Assembly: GCA_017469955.1 (NCBI GenBank)
Contig: JAFUFJ010000007.1
Span: forward strand, 62,001 to 126,000
From: Prevotella sp.
GTDB lineage: Bacteria > Bacteroidota > Bacteroidia > Bacteroidales > Bacteroidaceae
DNA: 64,000 nt
Direction: 5' to 3'
Shown here: positions 17,016-25,103 of the stretch, piece after piece
How the letters are laid out: every line of letters begins with the position of its first letter
Numbering within the stretch: position 1 is the first letter of the stretch
Translations under genes and position numbers: made by a program
Notes under the pieces: generated by a model
Told to the model about the DNA's origin: nothing
Database searches by the model: none
The model's input: the letters and a program-made list of their open reading frames with translations, nothing else

Positions 17016-18959
17016 ATGGAGCAGAAGCACCTGTTGCCTATTGGCACTATCCTGAACAATACCTATCGAATCGACCGCTATCTCGCTTCGGGAGGTTTCG
17101 GAAACACCTATCTTGTCACCCATATCGAGTTTGAAGAGCAGTTTGCTGTGAAGGAGTTCTTCATGAATGGCATCAACGACAGGGAAGAGACCACCAACAT
17201 GGTGAGTGTCAGCAACGCAGTCAACCGGCAGCAATATGAGGGACAACTCGAGAAGTTCAAGAAGGAAGCCCGTCGTCTTCGCCAGCTGAAGGGCCTTCAT
17301 ACTGTGCGTGTTCACGCGTTGTTCATCGAGAACGGGACGGCCTATTACGTGATGGATTTCATTGACGGCAAGTCGTTGAAAGACATCATGGCCGAGCGCC
17401 GGGGTGCGTTTTCTGAAAATGAAGTGCGCACCTTGCTGCCCCAGTTGCTTGATGCACTGGAAGAGATACATGCCGAAGGACTGCAGCATCTCGACCTGAA
17501 ACCCGCCAATATCATGGTCGACAAGGACGGAACTGCCAAGCTGATCGACTTCGGAGCCAGCAAGCAGATGCTGCCCGACGGTGGCGCAACAGCCTCTTCT
17601 GCCCTCTGCTTCACCCCGGGATATGCCCCCTCTGAGCAGGTCGATCAGAACATGAATAAGTTTGGACCGTGGACAGACCTCTATGCTTTGGGTGCTACTC
17701 TCTTCAACTTGCTTAGTGGAGAAAAGCCGCCACTCTCGTCGGATATCGAGGACGATCCAAAGGAAGCCTTCGCACCTCTCAGCCATGTCAGCCGTGAAAT
17801 GCAGTCGTTTGTGGCCTGGCTCATGCAGCCAAATCGCAGGAAACGACCGCAGACTGTGGCCGAGGCAAAGGACAAGATGCCCGCAGGAAAGGTGAAGGAG
17901 AAAGAGCGGAGTCACGTCGTTGTCGACGACGATACCGTCATCAGCATCGATGACGGGGAAGCCGTCAAGAAGCCAAAGATTCGGCCGATGCTCAAGAAGC
18001 CCCAGCCACGAACCCTGCTTGTCATAGGATTGGTGGTAGCCGGCATCGTGGGATGTGCAGCTCTTTTCTATGTAGTGACGGCCGTCAAGTCCAATGAAAA
18101 GCCGCAGATTCAGAAAGACTACGAGGCTTGTCTGGTAGACATCTCCCTGACTTCGGCCGTGGATAGTCTCTCTTATGCCTATGGCATGGCTCAGTCAGAG
18201 GGGCTTGAAGACTATGTTGACTCTGTCCATCATGTGAATTTTGCCTATAAGGAAGAGTTCTGCGAAGGGCTGCTTCACAGGGCAGAACTGACCTCGGCCG
18301 ACTGCAAACCCGGGCTGATTCCCGAAGCGCTGAATGCCTATAATAAGGGTGTCAGCATAGGAGGCGAGATCTTAAATTATCTTGATCAGTATAATACCTC
18401 GCTGTTTGGCGAACATTCTTCAGAAGAACTCTCCCGCAAAAAGGTGTTTGCCGGCCTCATTCAGGGCCTTTGCTATAGCTTTGATGTGTTCACACAGCAA
18501 GAGGCAAGGGAGCGGATTCCCGACTTGATTGACAAAGTAAGAAGCGGAGGGTCGGCCGGAGCGTATGCAGACATCAAGGCTGCTGGCGAAGCCTTCATCC
18601 GCAAAAAGTCGCAGCTTGGCGACGTGTTTCCCGTGCCAGAGTGTGAAGGTGTGTACTATAAGGTGCTGGAAAGTGCGCAGCCTCCCTCTGAAAATCTCTG
18701 CGAAGACGGCGTATGCGACCTGTGGTATCGGATGAAAACCATCGATGGAGAGGTGTTAGACGAGGGCACACTCAAAGGCATTAAGCTCGGCACGGTTGTC
18801 GAAGGTCTTCAAAAAGCCTTGGTGCGCCTGCCCATTGGGACGCTAATAGAGGTCTACGTCCCTTATCAGTACGCCTATGGAACGAAAGGAACCGGGTCGA
18901 TAAAGCCCTGCCAGGCGTTGGTCTTTGAGGCTGAACTTCTGATGGGAGAAGTGTGCTGA
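17016..18959 (+). CDS. Membrane Ser/Thr protein kinase fused to an FKBP prolyl isomerase
   Basis: A 647-residue two-part protein. The N-terminal Hanks-type kinase has Gly-loop LASGGFGNTYL (residues 23-33), Lys46 in FAVKEFF, catalytic HLDLKPANIM (158-167; HLD rather than HRD) and DFG 178-180. One membrane helix lies at about 333-357. The outside part has an FKBP dimerisation-like segment (SAVDSLSYAYGMAQSEGLEDYV, split) and an FKBP domain at about 545-647 (VVEGLQKALVRLPIGT, VYVPYQYAYG, IKPCQALVFEAELL). The kinase should be cytoplasmic and the isomerase periplasmic. Start 17016 is chosen because the longer frame overlaps the upstream gene by 49 nt. I do not know an established role for such a fusion. 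Confidence 0.85.
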   Translation: MEQKHLLPIGTILNNTYRIDRYLASGGFGNTYLVTHIEFEEQFAVKEFFMNGINDREETTNMVSVSNAVNRQQYEGQLEKFKKEARRLRQLKGLHTVRVHALFIENGTAYYVMDFIDGKSLKDIMAERRGAFSENEVRTLLPQLLDALEEIHAEGLQHLDLKPANIMVDKDGTAKLIDFGASKQMLPDGGATASSALCFTPGYAPSEQVDQNMNKFGPWTDLYALGATLFNLLSGEKPPLSSDIEDDPKEAFAPLSHVSREMQSFVAWLMQPNRRKRPQTVAEAKDKMPAGKVKEKERSHVVVDDDTVISIDDGEAVKKPKIRPMLKKPQPRTLLVIGLVVAGIVGCAALFYVVTAVKSNEKPQIQKDYEACLVDISLTSAVDSLSYAYGMAQSEGLEDYVDSVHHVNFAYKEEFCEGLLHRAELTSADCKPGLIPEALNAYNKGVSIGGEILNYLDQYNTSLFGEHSSEELSRKKVFAGLIQGLCYSFDVFTQQEARERIPDLIDKVRSGGSAGAYADIKAAGEAFIRKKSQLGDVFPVPECEGVYYKVLESAQPPSENLCEDGVCDLWYRMKTIDGEVLDEGTLKGIKLGTVVEGLQKALVRLPIGTLIEVYVPYQYAYGTKGTGSIKPCQALVFEAELLMGEVC

Positions 18960-19095
18960 CGCAGCATCTCCCGGCCGGTTCTCGAAGACAATAAGGCAAA
19001 AGGGCCGAGTAAAAAGTCTGACACCCCAGGTGAGGAAAAGGTAAGTTTCGGCGACAAGGAACCCGTTTGTTGATGTCCTGCCTGCTGCTTCTTGC

Positions 19096-19205
19096 CGAGA
19101 AAGCTATGGGTTTAGGGTGAGAAGTCATAGAGTTATTGGTGAGAAAGGATAGAGTTATTGGTGTGAAAGCTAAGGAATCTCACCCTGAAAGCTAAGCTTT
19201 CTCAG
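19096..19205. repeat. 110-bp five-module repeat, copy 2
   Basis: Five 22-bp modules (19096, 19118, 19140, 19162, 19184). Module 3 carries GAGAAAGGATAGAGTTATTG, which recurs in copy 4 and inverted in copy 3. The block opens CGAGAAAGCT and closes AGCTTTCTCAG. It fills the gap between two convergent genes; the rest of 18960-19335 holds only the terminator at 19279. Confidence 0.85.
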
Positions 19206-19278
19206 CGCCTTCCCTGCCGATGGCTTCAGATATGGGCAGCCGATTGCCTCCGCAAGCCTTTGCCAGCTGTAAAAGAAA

Positions 19279-19315
19279 AGCATCCCCGACGGCACAGATG
19301 TCTGTCGGGGATGCT
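19279..19315. terminator. Bidirectional terminator between kinase and DUF308 genes
   Basis: Perfect 12-bp stem AGCATCCCCGAC (19279-19290) with its complement at 19304-19315. A-rich sequence lies on the left, T-containing sequence on the right. Confidence 0.8.
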
Positions 19316-19335
19316 TCTATATTTTGGTGTGTGGT

Positions 19336-20106
19336 CTAATCTTCGGGAGCGTCTTCCGGGCTTTCCTCTACGGTTTCAGCATCGGCATAGCCGGCTTCCT
19401 CCGCCTCTTCGGCTTCGCCGATCTCCTCAAATTCCACCACTTCATCGCCGCTATCATCGGCATCGTCGGCCACTTCCTCGGCTTCGGCCGTCTCGATGGC
19501 TGCCTGTTCGACCGTTTTCCTGACGGCCGTTTCGTAGCGTTTTCTCAGTCTGTGAATCATCAAACCGTTAGCCATCTCGATCACTCCGTATACCATCAAG
19601 GCCCATCCGATGACGAAAAGCGGGGCTGTGATGGCCTGTTTCGGGTTGACGACAACCAGTATTCCCACCAGCAACAGCAATGTAGGCATCACCCACCAGC
19701 CAATATTTACGGGGCCAAAGCGCGTGGCTGATGCCAGACTTACATACTGACCGATGGCGCTAAGGATGAGGATAGCTGCCAAGGCATAGGTGAGTCCTGT
19801 GAGGAATGTCGAAGGCATCAGGGCCAGTGTGAGGCCCAGGATGAGGCATCCCACGCCGATGACCAGCTGGAAAGTCGACGGATTGACCAGAAGAAAGGTC
19901 GAAATGCCCGACGGCTGAAAGTCGCTTTCTGCTCTTTTCGCAGCCTGGTTGCGGGCCACGAAATAGTTGATGCAGGAGATGAGACCTGAGACAAAAAACA
20001 CGACACCGGTGGCAATCGTCAGCCAAGTGACGGCCTCTCCACGGTATTTCACAAGCAAAGCACCCACGATAAGGGCACCCAGCGAACGAATGAAGGAACT
20101 TCTCAT
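19336..20106 (-). CDS. DUF308 (HdeD-like) membrane protein
   Basis: A 256-residue integral membrane protein with about six hydrophobic helices (for example ALIVGALLVKY, ATGVVFFVSGLISCINYFVA, LVIGVGCLILGLTLALM, LLLLVGILVVV). The repeated G-x-x-x-hydrophobic pattern is typical of the HdeD/DUF308 family. The last 60 residues are a cytoplasmic acidic tail dominated by Glu/Asp/Ala (AEEVADDADDSGDEVVEFEE). HdeD was named for acid resistance in E. coli, but no function is established for this group. It is a single gene with its own promoter and terminator. Confidence 0.85.
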   Translation of the reverse strand: MRSSFIRSLGALIVGALLVKYRGEAVTWLTIATGVVFFVSGLISCINYFVARNQAAKRAESDFQPSGISTFLLVNPSTFQLVIGVGCLILGLTLALMPSTFLTGLTYALAAILILSAIGQYVSLASATRFGPVNIGWWVMPTLLLLVGILVVVNPKQAITAPLFVIGWALMVYGVIEMANGLMIHRLRKRYETAVRKTVEQAAIETAEAEEVADDADDSGDEVVEFEEIGEAEEAEEAGYADAETVEESPEDAPED

Positions 20107-20134
20107 AATCGTAACTGTTGAGTGTAATTTTCGG

Positions 20135-20142
20135 CAAAATTA
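20135..20142 (-). promoter_or_regulatory. -7 element for the DUF308 gene
   Basis: Minus-strand TAATTTTG (TAnnTTTG), 29 nt upstream of the start codon. Confidence 0.5.
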
Positions 20143-20186
20143 CTGATTATTTCGCAGATAGTAGCATGTTTTCTTGGAAAAATTCG

Positions 20187-20194
20187 TAACTTTG
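20187..20194 (+). promoter_or_regulatory. -7 element for the rlmN operon
   Basis: TAACTTTG (TAnnTTTG), 38 nt before the chosen rlmN start. It favours the 20233 start over the in-frame codon at 20194, which would overlap the element. Confidence 0.55.
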
Positions 20195-20232
20195 TGCGCG
20201 TTATTCTAAGGAGACACACAGGCTTGACGCAG

Positions 20233-21309
20233 ATGTCAGACCATGACAACAACCTAAAGACACTGCTCGGACTGACCGAACAAGAGCTCAAGGAGCTGGC
20301 TCGCAGCCTGGGTATGCCTGCCTTCACGGGCGGACAGATGGCTTCTTGGCTCTATCAGAAGCACGTAAGCTCCATCGAAGAGATGACCAATCTCTCGAAG
20401 CAAAACCGTGAAAGACTGCGCGAAGCAGGCTATGTCGTCGGCAGCGCAGCCCCCATTGACGCCCAGTATTCCAAGGACGGAACCATCAAATACTTGTTTC
20501 CCGTCGCCACAGGCAAGTTTGTCGAGACGGTGTTCATTCCCGATGGCGAGCGGGCTACGCTGTGCGTGTCGTGCCAAGTAGGGTGCAAGATGAACTGCCT
20601 CTTTTGCCAGACAGGCAAACAAGGGTGGGAGGGCAACCTCACGACGGCCGACATCCTGAACCAGATCTATTCGCTGCCCGAGCGTGACAGGCTGACCAAC
20701 ATCGTCTTTATGGGGCAGGGCGAGCCCATGGATAACCTCGATAGCGTGCTGCGAGCCACAGAAGTGCTCACGGCAGAGTGGGGCTATGCATGGAGCCCGA
20801 AGCGCATAACAGTCAGTTCTGTAGGACTGAAAGGCAAGCTAAAGCGGTTCATCGAAGAGAGCCAATGCCATGTAGCCATCAGTCTTCACGCGCCAAGTCA
20901 CGACCTGAGAGCTCGCCTTATGCCCGCAGAAAAGGCCATGCCGATAGCGGAAATCACAAACCTGCTGCGCGGCTATGACTTTGCCCATCAGCGCCGACTC
21001 TCGTTCGAATACATCGTTTTCAGCGGACTGAACGACTCCATGGAGCACGCACGCCAGATAGTAGAACTGCTGAAAGGACTCGACTGCAGGGTCAATCTCA
21101 TCCGCTTCCACCAGATACCAGGCGTGCCATTGCCTGCAACCAGCGAACAATCGCTTGAACCTCTGCGCGACTATCTGACCCGGCACGGCGTGTTCACTAC
21201 CATTCGTGCGTCAAGAGGGCAAGACATCTATGCGGCTTGCGGACTGCTTTCCACGGCAAAGAAACAGAGACAAGGCTCTGAAGTCTCCGAAACCCACGAC
21301 AACTCATAA
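20233..21309 (+). CDS. rlmN: 23S rRNA (adenine-2503-C2)/tRNA methyltransferase RlmN
   Basis: A radical-SAM enzyme methylating A2503 of 23S rRNA and A37 of some tRNAs. The 358-residue protein has the SAM cluster motif C-X3-C-X2-C in CKMNCLFCQTG, the N-terminal FTGGQMASWLYQK, the GQGEP motif in FMGQGEPMDN and SLHAPSHDLR. The ending FTTIRASRGQDIYAACGLL carries the methyl-carrying cysteine. It heads an operon with pdxA (14 nt gap) and a flippase-like membrane gene (overlapping pdxA). Confidence 0.95.
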   Translation: MSDHDNNLKTLLGLTEQELKELARSLGMPAFTGGQMASWLYQKHVSSIEEMTNLSKQNRERLREAGYVVGSAAPIDAQYSKDGTIKYLFPVATGKFVETVFIPDGERATLCVSCQVGCKMNCLFCQTGKQGWEGNLTTADILNQIYSLPERDRLTNIVFMGQGEPMDNLDSVLRATEVLTAEWGYAWSPKRITVSSVGLKGKLKRFIEESQCHVAISLHAPSHDLRARLMPAEKAMPIAEITNLLRGYDFAHQRRLSFEYIVFSGLNDSMEHARQIVELLKGLDCRVNLIRFHQIPGVPLPATSEQSLEPLRDYLTRHGVFTTIRASRGQDIYAACGLLSTAKKQRQGSEVSETHDNS

Positions 21310-21323
21310 ACCTATCACATACA

Positions 21324-22433
21324 ATGGAAGAAAGAAAAATACGCGTGGCAATAGCCCACGGCGACACGAACGGTGTCGGATATGAACTCATTTTTAAAAC
21401 ATTCGCCGAACCAGAGATGCTCGAACTCTGCACCCCCATTGTCTATGGTTCGCCAAAAGTGGCTTCCTATCATCGTAAAGCACTTGACATGGAGGCCAGT
21501 TTCAGCATCATCAACAGGGCCGAAGATGCCCAGGACGGGCGGGTAAACTTGCTGGCATGCTTCGAAGACGACGTGAAAGTAGAGCTCGGACAGCCCACAC
21601 AAGAGTCGGGACAGGCTGCCTTGATGGCGCTTGACCGTGCCATGACCGACTTCAGACAGGGCCTTTTTGACGTGCTTGTGGCAGCCCCGGCCGACGACAG
21701 CAACATCGTTGTCGGCGGAATGCCTTTCGCTGGTCTGGCTAATTACTTGGAAACATGCCTTGGAGAAGACAGGAAAGCACTGGCACTTTACTTAAGTTCG
21801 CAGCTCAGAATGGCCGTGGCAGCCGACGGCGTTGCCATGAAAAATGTGTCGGAAAGCTTGTCTTCGGAAGCAATGGAAAAGTCACTGAATGCCTTGCTTA
21901 CGGCTCTTCGCAGAGACCTTCGCATATATAACCCGCGCGTAGCCCTGCTGACTCTCAATGCCGACGGAAAGGGTTCTGAGGAAGAAAACGTGCTGAACCC
22001 CGTCGTGAAGCAGATGAGTGAGAAGCAGTTGGGTGTCTACGGACCTTATCCTGCAGCCGACTTCTTCGGCAGTTCGCTCTACGAAGCCTTCGATGCCTAT
22101 ATGGCTTTATACCATGACCAGGGCTTCGTGCCCCTGAAAACCCTCTCGCCAGACGAGCCGTATGTGCTCTATAGCGGGCTTGACTTCATATGTACGTCAG
22201 TATATGGAGGCCCGCAATTTGCCGTTGCCGGACAGGGGAAAGCCGATGTTCAGGCCTTCAGAAATGCCATTTATACGGCTATTGACGCCTATCGCAACCG
22301 CATTTCCTACGATGAACCCTTAGCCAATCCGCTTCCAAAGCTGTTCCATGAGAAGCGCGACGACAGCGAAAAAGTGAGATTCAGCATACCAAAGAAGAAG
22401 AGCGAACAGCCGAAAGAGAAGGAGAGTGAGTAG
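21324..22433 (+). CDS. pdxA: 4-hydroxythreonine-4-phosphate dehydrogenase
   Basis: An NAD-dependent step in pyridoxal phosphate synthesis (DXP-dependent route). The 369-residue protein begins [16 protein letters not shown], the PdxA N-terminal box (usually GDPAGIGPE), and contains [18 protein letters not shown] and the metal-site [12 protein letters not shown]. It ends with a 35-residue charged tail ([19 protein letters not shown]) beyond the normal domain end. The tail and the GDTNGVG variant are modest departures from the family. Downstream gene overlaps its stop. Confidence 0.9.
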   Translation: MEERKIRVAIAHGDTNGVGYELIFKTFAEPEMLELCTPIVYGSPKVASYHRKALDMEASFSIINRAEDAQDGRVNLLACFEDDVKVELGQPTQESGQAALMALDRAMTDFRQGLFDVLVAAPADDSNIVVGGMPFAGLANYLETCLGEDRKALALYLSSQLRMAVAADGVAMKNVSESLSSEAMEKSLNALLTALRRDLRIYNPRVALLTLNADGKGSEEENVLNPVVKQMSEKQLGVYGPYPAADFFGSSLYEAFDAYMALYHDQGFVPLKTLSPDEPYVLYSGLDFICTSVYGGPQFAVAGQGKADVQAFRNAIYTAIDAYRNRISYDEPLANPLPKLFHEKRDDSEKVRFSIPKKKSEQPKEKESE

Positions 22434-23517
22434 GAAATACCAAAACGGATTCTTCCTTTTTGGCCTTGTTGTGCTGGCTGTCATGCTCAGCCAGCTTGAC
22501 TATCAGGAGGTATGGAGGGGGCTTCAACACGCAGGCTATTGGTTTCTGGCCGTCATCGTGCTGTGGCTTTTCCTCTATATGTTGAACACAACAGCCTGGT
22601 GGCTCATCATAAAGGCGCCGGCAAAGGACGGGAAAGACGAGGACCGGGAGGCGGATTCTCCTGCGAAAAACAGGAACAACAATGGGGAAAGCCGGCCGAA
22701 AGACGGTGACGGTCGTGCCGTCAGTCTGCCTTGGCTCTACAAGGTTACGGTCTCGGGGTTTGCCCTTAACTATGCCACACCTGCCGGATTAATGGGAGGA
22801 GAGCCCTATCGCATCATGGCTTTGGCACCGAAAATCGGCACCGAACGGGCCACTTCTTCGGTTATTCTCTATGCCATGACCCACATTTTCAGTCATTTCT
22901 GTTTCTGGGCTTTGGCAGTCTTATTGTATTTGATCACGCAGCCTTTGACCGTGTTCATGGCTTTTTTCCTGGCAGCAGTGTCGCTGTTCTGTGCCATAGG
23001 CATCTGGTTTTTCATTGCCGGATACCGCAAAGGTCTGGCAGTAAGAGCGATGAACGTGCTGAGACACGTGCCCTTTGTGAAGCGCTGGGCACAGCCTTTC
23101 ATCGAACGACACCGCACCCAACTCGACACGATAGACGGCCAGATTGCCGCACTTCACCGGCAGAACCCGCGCACATTCGTCATGGCTGTGCTGCTTGAAG
23201 TGCTGTGTCGTGTGCTGTCGGCCTTTGAGATTTACTTTGTATTGCTTGTCTTGCTGCCAAGCGTGAACTACCTTGAATGTGTTCTCATACTTGCCTTCAC
23301 CAGCTTGTTGGCCAACCTGCTGTTCTTTCTTCCTTTGCAAATTGGCGGTCGTGAAGGCGGATTCATGCTCTCAATCTCAGGACTTGGCATGGGAACAAGT
23401 GCCGGTGCGTTTGTAGCTCTCATCATCAGATTGCGCGAATTGGTTTGGACAGGCATCGGTCTTTTGCTGATAAATCTGGAGAAAAGGAAACCGGAAAATG
23501 TGGCGGAAGGCCAATAA
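22426..23517 (+). CDS. Flippase-like / LPG-synthase transmembrane-domain protein
   Basis: A 363-residue membrane protein with about eight helices ([46 protein letters not shown]). It resembles the lysylphosphatidylglycerol synthase transmembrane region (UPF0104/YbhN-like). The mark is the [16 protein letters not shown] motif, where these proteins usually have P-x-(K/R/G)-x-G-(E/D). An unusual hydrophilic insert rich in Lys/Asp/Asn sits at about residues 63-95. The GTG start overlaps the end of pdxA by 8 nt, indicating translational coupling. No catalytic C-terminal domain is present, so a lipid-handling role is only inferred. Confidence 0.75.
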   Translation: MSRKYQNGFFLFGLVVLAVMLSQLDYQEVWRGLQHAGYWFLAVIVLWLFLYMLNTTAWWLIIKAPAKDGKDEDREADSPAKNRNNNGESRPKDGDGRAVSLPWLYKVTVSGFALNYATPAGLMGGEPYRIMALAPKIGTERATSSVILYAMTHIFSHFCFWALAVLLYLITQPLTVFMAFFLAAVSLFCAIGIWFFIAGYRKGLAVRAMNVLRHVPFVKRWAQPFIERHRTQLDTIDGQIAALHRQNPRTFVMAVLLEVLCRVLSAFEIYFVLLVLLPSVNYLECVLILAFTSLLANLLFFLPLQIGGREGGFMLSISGLGMGTSAGAFVALIIRLRELVWTGIGLLLINLEKRKPENVAEGQ

Positions 23518-23555
23518 AACCGGCAGAAAACTTTTCGTATGTCGGGATAAATGCG

Positions 23556-23563
23556 TAACTTTG
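23556..23563 (+). promoter_or_regulatory. -7 element for the deoxynucleoside kinase pair
   Basis: TAACTTTG lies 19 nt before the start codon. A TTTTC at the -33 position, 19 nt upstream, makes a near-consensus promoter with a very short leader. Confidence 0.55.
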
Positions 23564-23582
23564 CCCAAACTTAAATGAAAAC

Positions 23583-24203
23583 ATGCATATAGCTATAGCC
23601 GGAAATATTGGCAGCGGCAAGACCACTCTCACCAATTTGTTGGCCCGTCATTACGGTTGGGAACCGAGATTTGAGGCCGTAGACCATAATCCTTATCTGG
23701 AAGATTATTATAAGGACATCGTCAGATGGTCGTTCAACGTGGAGTGCTTTTTTCTGAAAGAACGCTTTAAAGACTTGCTTGACATTGCCAAATCCGGCCA
23801 TACCATCATTCAGGACCGTTCCATTTATGAGGGAGTTTACGTGTTCACGGCCACCAACAAGGCCATGGGTCATCTTGACGACCGCGACTTTGAGACCTAC
23901 ATGGAACTGTTCAATCAGATGACACAGATACTGAAAACTCCTGACCTGATGATCTATTTGCGGTCGTCAGTGGCTCATCTTGTGGAGAATATCCAGAAGC
24001 GGGGCCGTGGCTATGAGCAAGCCATCCCGCTTGAATACCTGAGCAATCTGAACGACCGCTACGAGGACTTTATATATAATAAGTATAAGGGAAGGGTGAT
24101 GACGGTTGAGGTTGACGACGTGGATTTTCTTGGAAATCCCAAAGACTTTGCAGCCATCGTCGATAAAATCGACAGGACTCTGTTCGGCCTTTTCCCGGAA
24201 TAG
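23583..24203 (+). CDS. Deoxynucleoside kinase (paralogue 1)
   Basis: A salvage kinase for deoxynucleosides of the dNK/dGK-dAK family, 206 residues. P-loop GNIGSGKTTL is at residues 7-16, the DRS motif is IIQDRSIYEGVYVF and the lid segment is IQKRGRGYEQAIPLEYL. It is followed 37 nt later by a close paralogue with the same opening MHIAIAGNIGSGKTTLT. Tandem pairs of this family are known in other bacteria as deoxyadenosine and deoxyguanosine kinases, so this pair may form a heterodimer. Which nucleoside each one prefers cannot be read from the sequence. Confidence 0.9.
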   Translation: MHIAIAGNIGSGKTTLTNLLARHYGWEPRFEAVDHNPYLEDYYKDIVRWSFNVECFFLKERFKDLLDIAKSGHTIIQDRSIYEGVYVFTATNKAMGHLDDRDFETYMELFNQMTQILKTPDLMIYLRSSVAHLVENIQKRGRGYEQAIPLEYLSNLNDRYEDFIYNKYKGRVMTVEVDDVDFLGNPKDFAAIVDKIDRTLFGLFPE

Positions 24204-24240
24204 GCTCTTGAAGTGCAATTTGTTAGATAATTTGTCAGAT

Positions 24241-24876
24241 ATGCATATAGCAATAGCAGGAAACATTGGAAGCGGCAAGACTACTCTTACCAAGATGCTT
24301 GCCCACAGATATGGCTGGACTCCACGGTTCGAGCCGGTAGACAACAACCCCTATTTGGCCGACTTCTATGCCGATATGCCACGTTGGGCCTTCAACACTC
24401 AGATCTATTTCCTCAACAAGCGCTTTGCCGAAGTGGTGGAGATCTCGAAGAGTCCCGATACCATTATCCAGGACCGCACCATCTTTGAAGACGCACGTAT
24501 CTTTGCTCCAAACCTGCATGCGCAGGGGATGATGAGCGACCGCGACTTCGAAAACTACACAGATCTGTTTGACCTGATGATCTCATTGGTGAAGCTTCCC
24601 GACCTGATGATCTACATCCGGTCGACCATTCCCAACCTCGTTGCGCAGATACAGAAGCGCGGACGCGAGTTTGAAAAGTCAATCCGCATCGACTATCTGC
24701 AGGGACTCAACGACCGCTATGAGGAGTGGATAGCCACATACAAAGGCCCCCTGCTCATCGTAGACGGCGACAAACTGAAGTTCGGAAACAACCCTGAAGA
24801 CTTTAAACAGGTCACCGACATGATCGATGCCAAGCTCTTTGGCTTCTTCCCCCTGGACGATTCTCTCGGAGAATAG
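24241..24876 (+). CDS. Deoxynucleoside kinase (paralogue 2)
   Basis: A 211-residue paralogue of the preceding gene: P-loop GNIGSGKTTL, DRTIFEDARIFAPNLH in place of DRSIYEGVYVFTATN, and lid IQKRGREFEKSIRIDYLQ. The start MHIAIAG at 24241 aligns exactly with the paralogue; the open frame back to 24106 runs through the end of the first gene and is ignored. The differing residues after the DR motif suggest different nucleoside specificity. A 110-bp repeat begins 13 nt after the stop. Confidence 0.9.
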   Translation: MHIAIAGNIGSGKTTLTKMLAHRYGWTPRFEPVDNNPYLADFYADMPRWAFNTQIYFLNKRFAEVVEISKSPDTIIQDRTIFEDARIFAPNLHAQGMMSDRDFENYTDLFDLMISLVKLPDLMIYIRSTIPNLVAQIQKRGREFEKSIRIDYLQGLNDRYEEWIATYKGPLLIVDGDKLKFGNNPEDFKQVTDMIDAKLFGFFPLDDSLGE

Positions 24877-24889
24877 GAAGCGGCCACGT

Positions 24890-24999
24890 TGAGAAAGCTG
24901 CCCTTTTAGCTCGAGAAGTCTTAGGTTTATCGGCAATAACTCTATCCTTTCTCGCCCATAAACCTAAGACTTCTCGAGCTAAAAGGGCAGCTTTCTCGG
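24890..24999. repeat. 110-bp five-module repeat, copy 3 (perfect 40-bp-arm palindrome)
   Basis: Five 22-bp modules (24890, 24912, 24934, 24956, 24978). Positions 24891-24930 are the exact reverse complement of 24958-24997, with a 27-nt centre. Modules 4-5 are thus inverted copies of 2-1. Module 3 is the inverse of module 3 in copies 2 and 4. It lies between co-directional genes and could also act as a terminator for the kinase pair, but no T-run follows. Confidence 0.9.
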
Positions 25000-25088
25000 C
25001 AACAACCCTCACAAGACCCCCAAAGAAAGAATAAAGACCAAAATCATAAAAAGTGTGACAAAATTGCAGATGTTCGGAATATTTTGCG

Positions 25089-25096
25089 TAATTTTG
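25089..25096 (+). promoter_or_regulatory. -7 element for the sigma-54-type regulator
   Basis: TAATTTTG ends only 7 nt before the ATG at 25104, so the transcript would start at or next to the start codon. Confidence 0.5.
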
Positions 25097-25103
25097 TCAC
25101 CCA

